64,000 nt of DNA from Chaetoderma sp. LZ-2023a (taxonomy: Eukaryota > Mollusca > Caudofoveata > Chaetodermatida > Chaetodermatidae): NCBI GenBank assembly GCA_034401795.1, contig CM067367.1:51775384-51839383 (forward strand). Direction: 5' to 3'. This document shows positions 63,384 to 64,000 of the stretch, one piece after another; positions within the stretch are counted from its first letter, which is position 1, and every line of letters begins with the position of its first letter. The notes beneath the pieces are model-generated. The model was not told where the DNA came from, did no database searches, and saw only the letters and a program-made list of their open reading frames with translations. The position numbers were made by a program, and so were the translations under genes.

Positions 63384-64000
63384 TACTTATATGATTGTTT
63401 TCATATCATATTGCCAAATCATATGTGACACCGCTATGACTGAGCGTATTGACCAAGGCAGATACGCTAGTTTTTCCTTCTGATTGGTTGAAAAGTAAGG
63501 CATGACAGCCACCATAGGCTTTGGAAATGTACCAACATTTAAACTACTCAAGCCTGAATAGCTTTCTTTAGCGGCATGATAATAAGCTTAATATTATAGT
63601 ATAGTTTATGAATGACGTGTTAGATCAGCTGACCAACTATTATATGAAGTTAGTTCTCCTTTAATACTGCCTGAAACACTGCAGGGGCAAGTGGCCCAAA
63701 ATAGTTAATAAATTGATTATTGTTGTTATCATTATTATGTAAGCGATCCTATTGTCGTAGCCCTCGTCGGCAGCACGGCGGAGATGGTATGATAATAATA
63801 ATAATAATAATAATAATATTGTATTTCTACCGCCATTGTCAATGTACAAATAATCCTCATATGCTGTTGTCACGGCCTGAGTGTAATAAAGAAAATACGA
63901 AATACGGTAGTAGATCATCAGCTACTCAATCACTCGAATCCTCCCTGGTCACCGAACACCCTGAGGATATTGGCATTGTGTGGGTTGATTGGGCCCAGCA
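63384..64000. other. No gene seen
   Basis: AT-rich DNA with an (ATA)n tract at 63792-63819. The last 100 bases show no recognisable feature. Confidence 0.4.

Noticed and set aside
1..64000. CRISPR arrays, bacterial operons, rRNA genes
   Set aside because: No regularly spaced short repeats with unique spacers, no ribosomal RNA signature, and the content is typical of an animal genome.

Overview
The window reads as a piece of an invertebrate (probably marine) animal genome dominated by transposable elements. I see no host protein-coding gene that I can support. Evidence for an animal: a Maverick/Polinton, a DIRS-type tyrosine-recombinase retrotransposon, a Ty3/Gypsy element, two non-LTR retrotransposon fragments, a hAT-type element and many small fold-back elements, with long simple repeats and AT-rich intergenic DNA. 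The species cannot be named from the sequence.

Layout. 1-3287: flanking DNA with a TCG/TCA-rich minisatellite, a reverse-transcriptase fragment (minus strand) and a fold-back element. 3288-23909: a 20.6-kb Polinton with matching termini and a 6-bp target-site duplication (GATGTC on both sides). It carries integrase (plus) and protein-primed DNA polymerase B (minus) tail to tail, an FtsK/HerA-type packaging ATPase and about fifteen other small genes on both strands. Most are broken by stops or frameshifts, the polymerase has lost the stretch holding palm motif C, and a 2.38-kb hAT-type element (8-bp duplication CCTCCAGG) sits inside one minus-strand gene. Most intact gene starts share a promoter-like arrangement of TTTAAGA or TTTAAA and a TATA block.

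23916-39387: gene-free DNA packed with copies of one fold-back family whose flank carries TGACGTCA palindromes. Several copies belong to a larger composite repeat. 39388-48650: a Gypsy element arranged as a large inverted repeat: a minus-strand RT-to-integrase arm (39388-42272), then a plus-strand gag-PR-RT-RH-IN copy. 48651-53529: gene-poor DNA with more fold-back copies.

53530-62190: a minus-strand LINE (RT and C-terminal part at 61048-62190, 3' tail near 53530-53645) split by an almost intact 7.07-kb DIRS element (53646-60717) with inverted terminal repeats, an internal complementary region, and gag, RT/RNase H and tyrosine-recombinase frames. The YR and RT frames overlap for about 2.1 kb. 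62191-64000: one more fold-back fragment, simple repeats and no gene.

The genes act within their own elements: Polinton replication, integration and packaging proteins; Gypsy and DIRS polyproteins for reverse transcription and integration. The nesting gives a relative age order: the hAT landed in the Polinton and the DIRS landed in the LINE.
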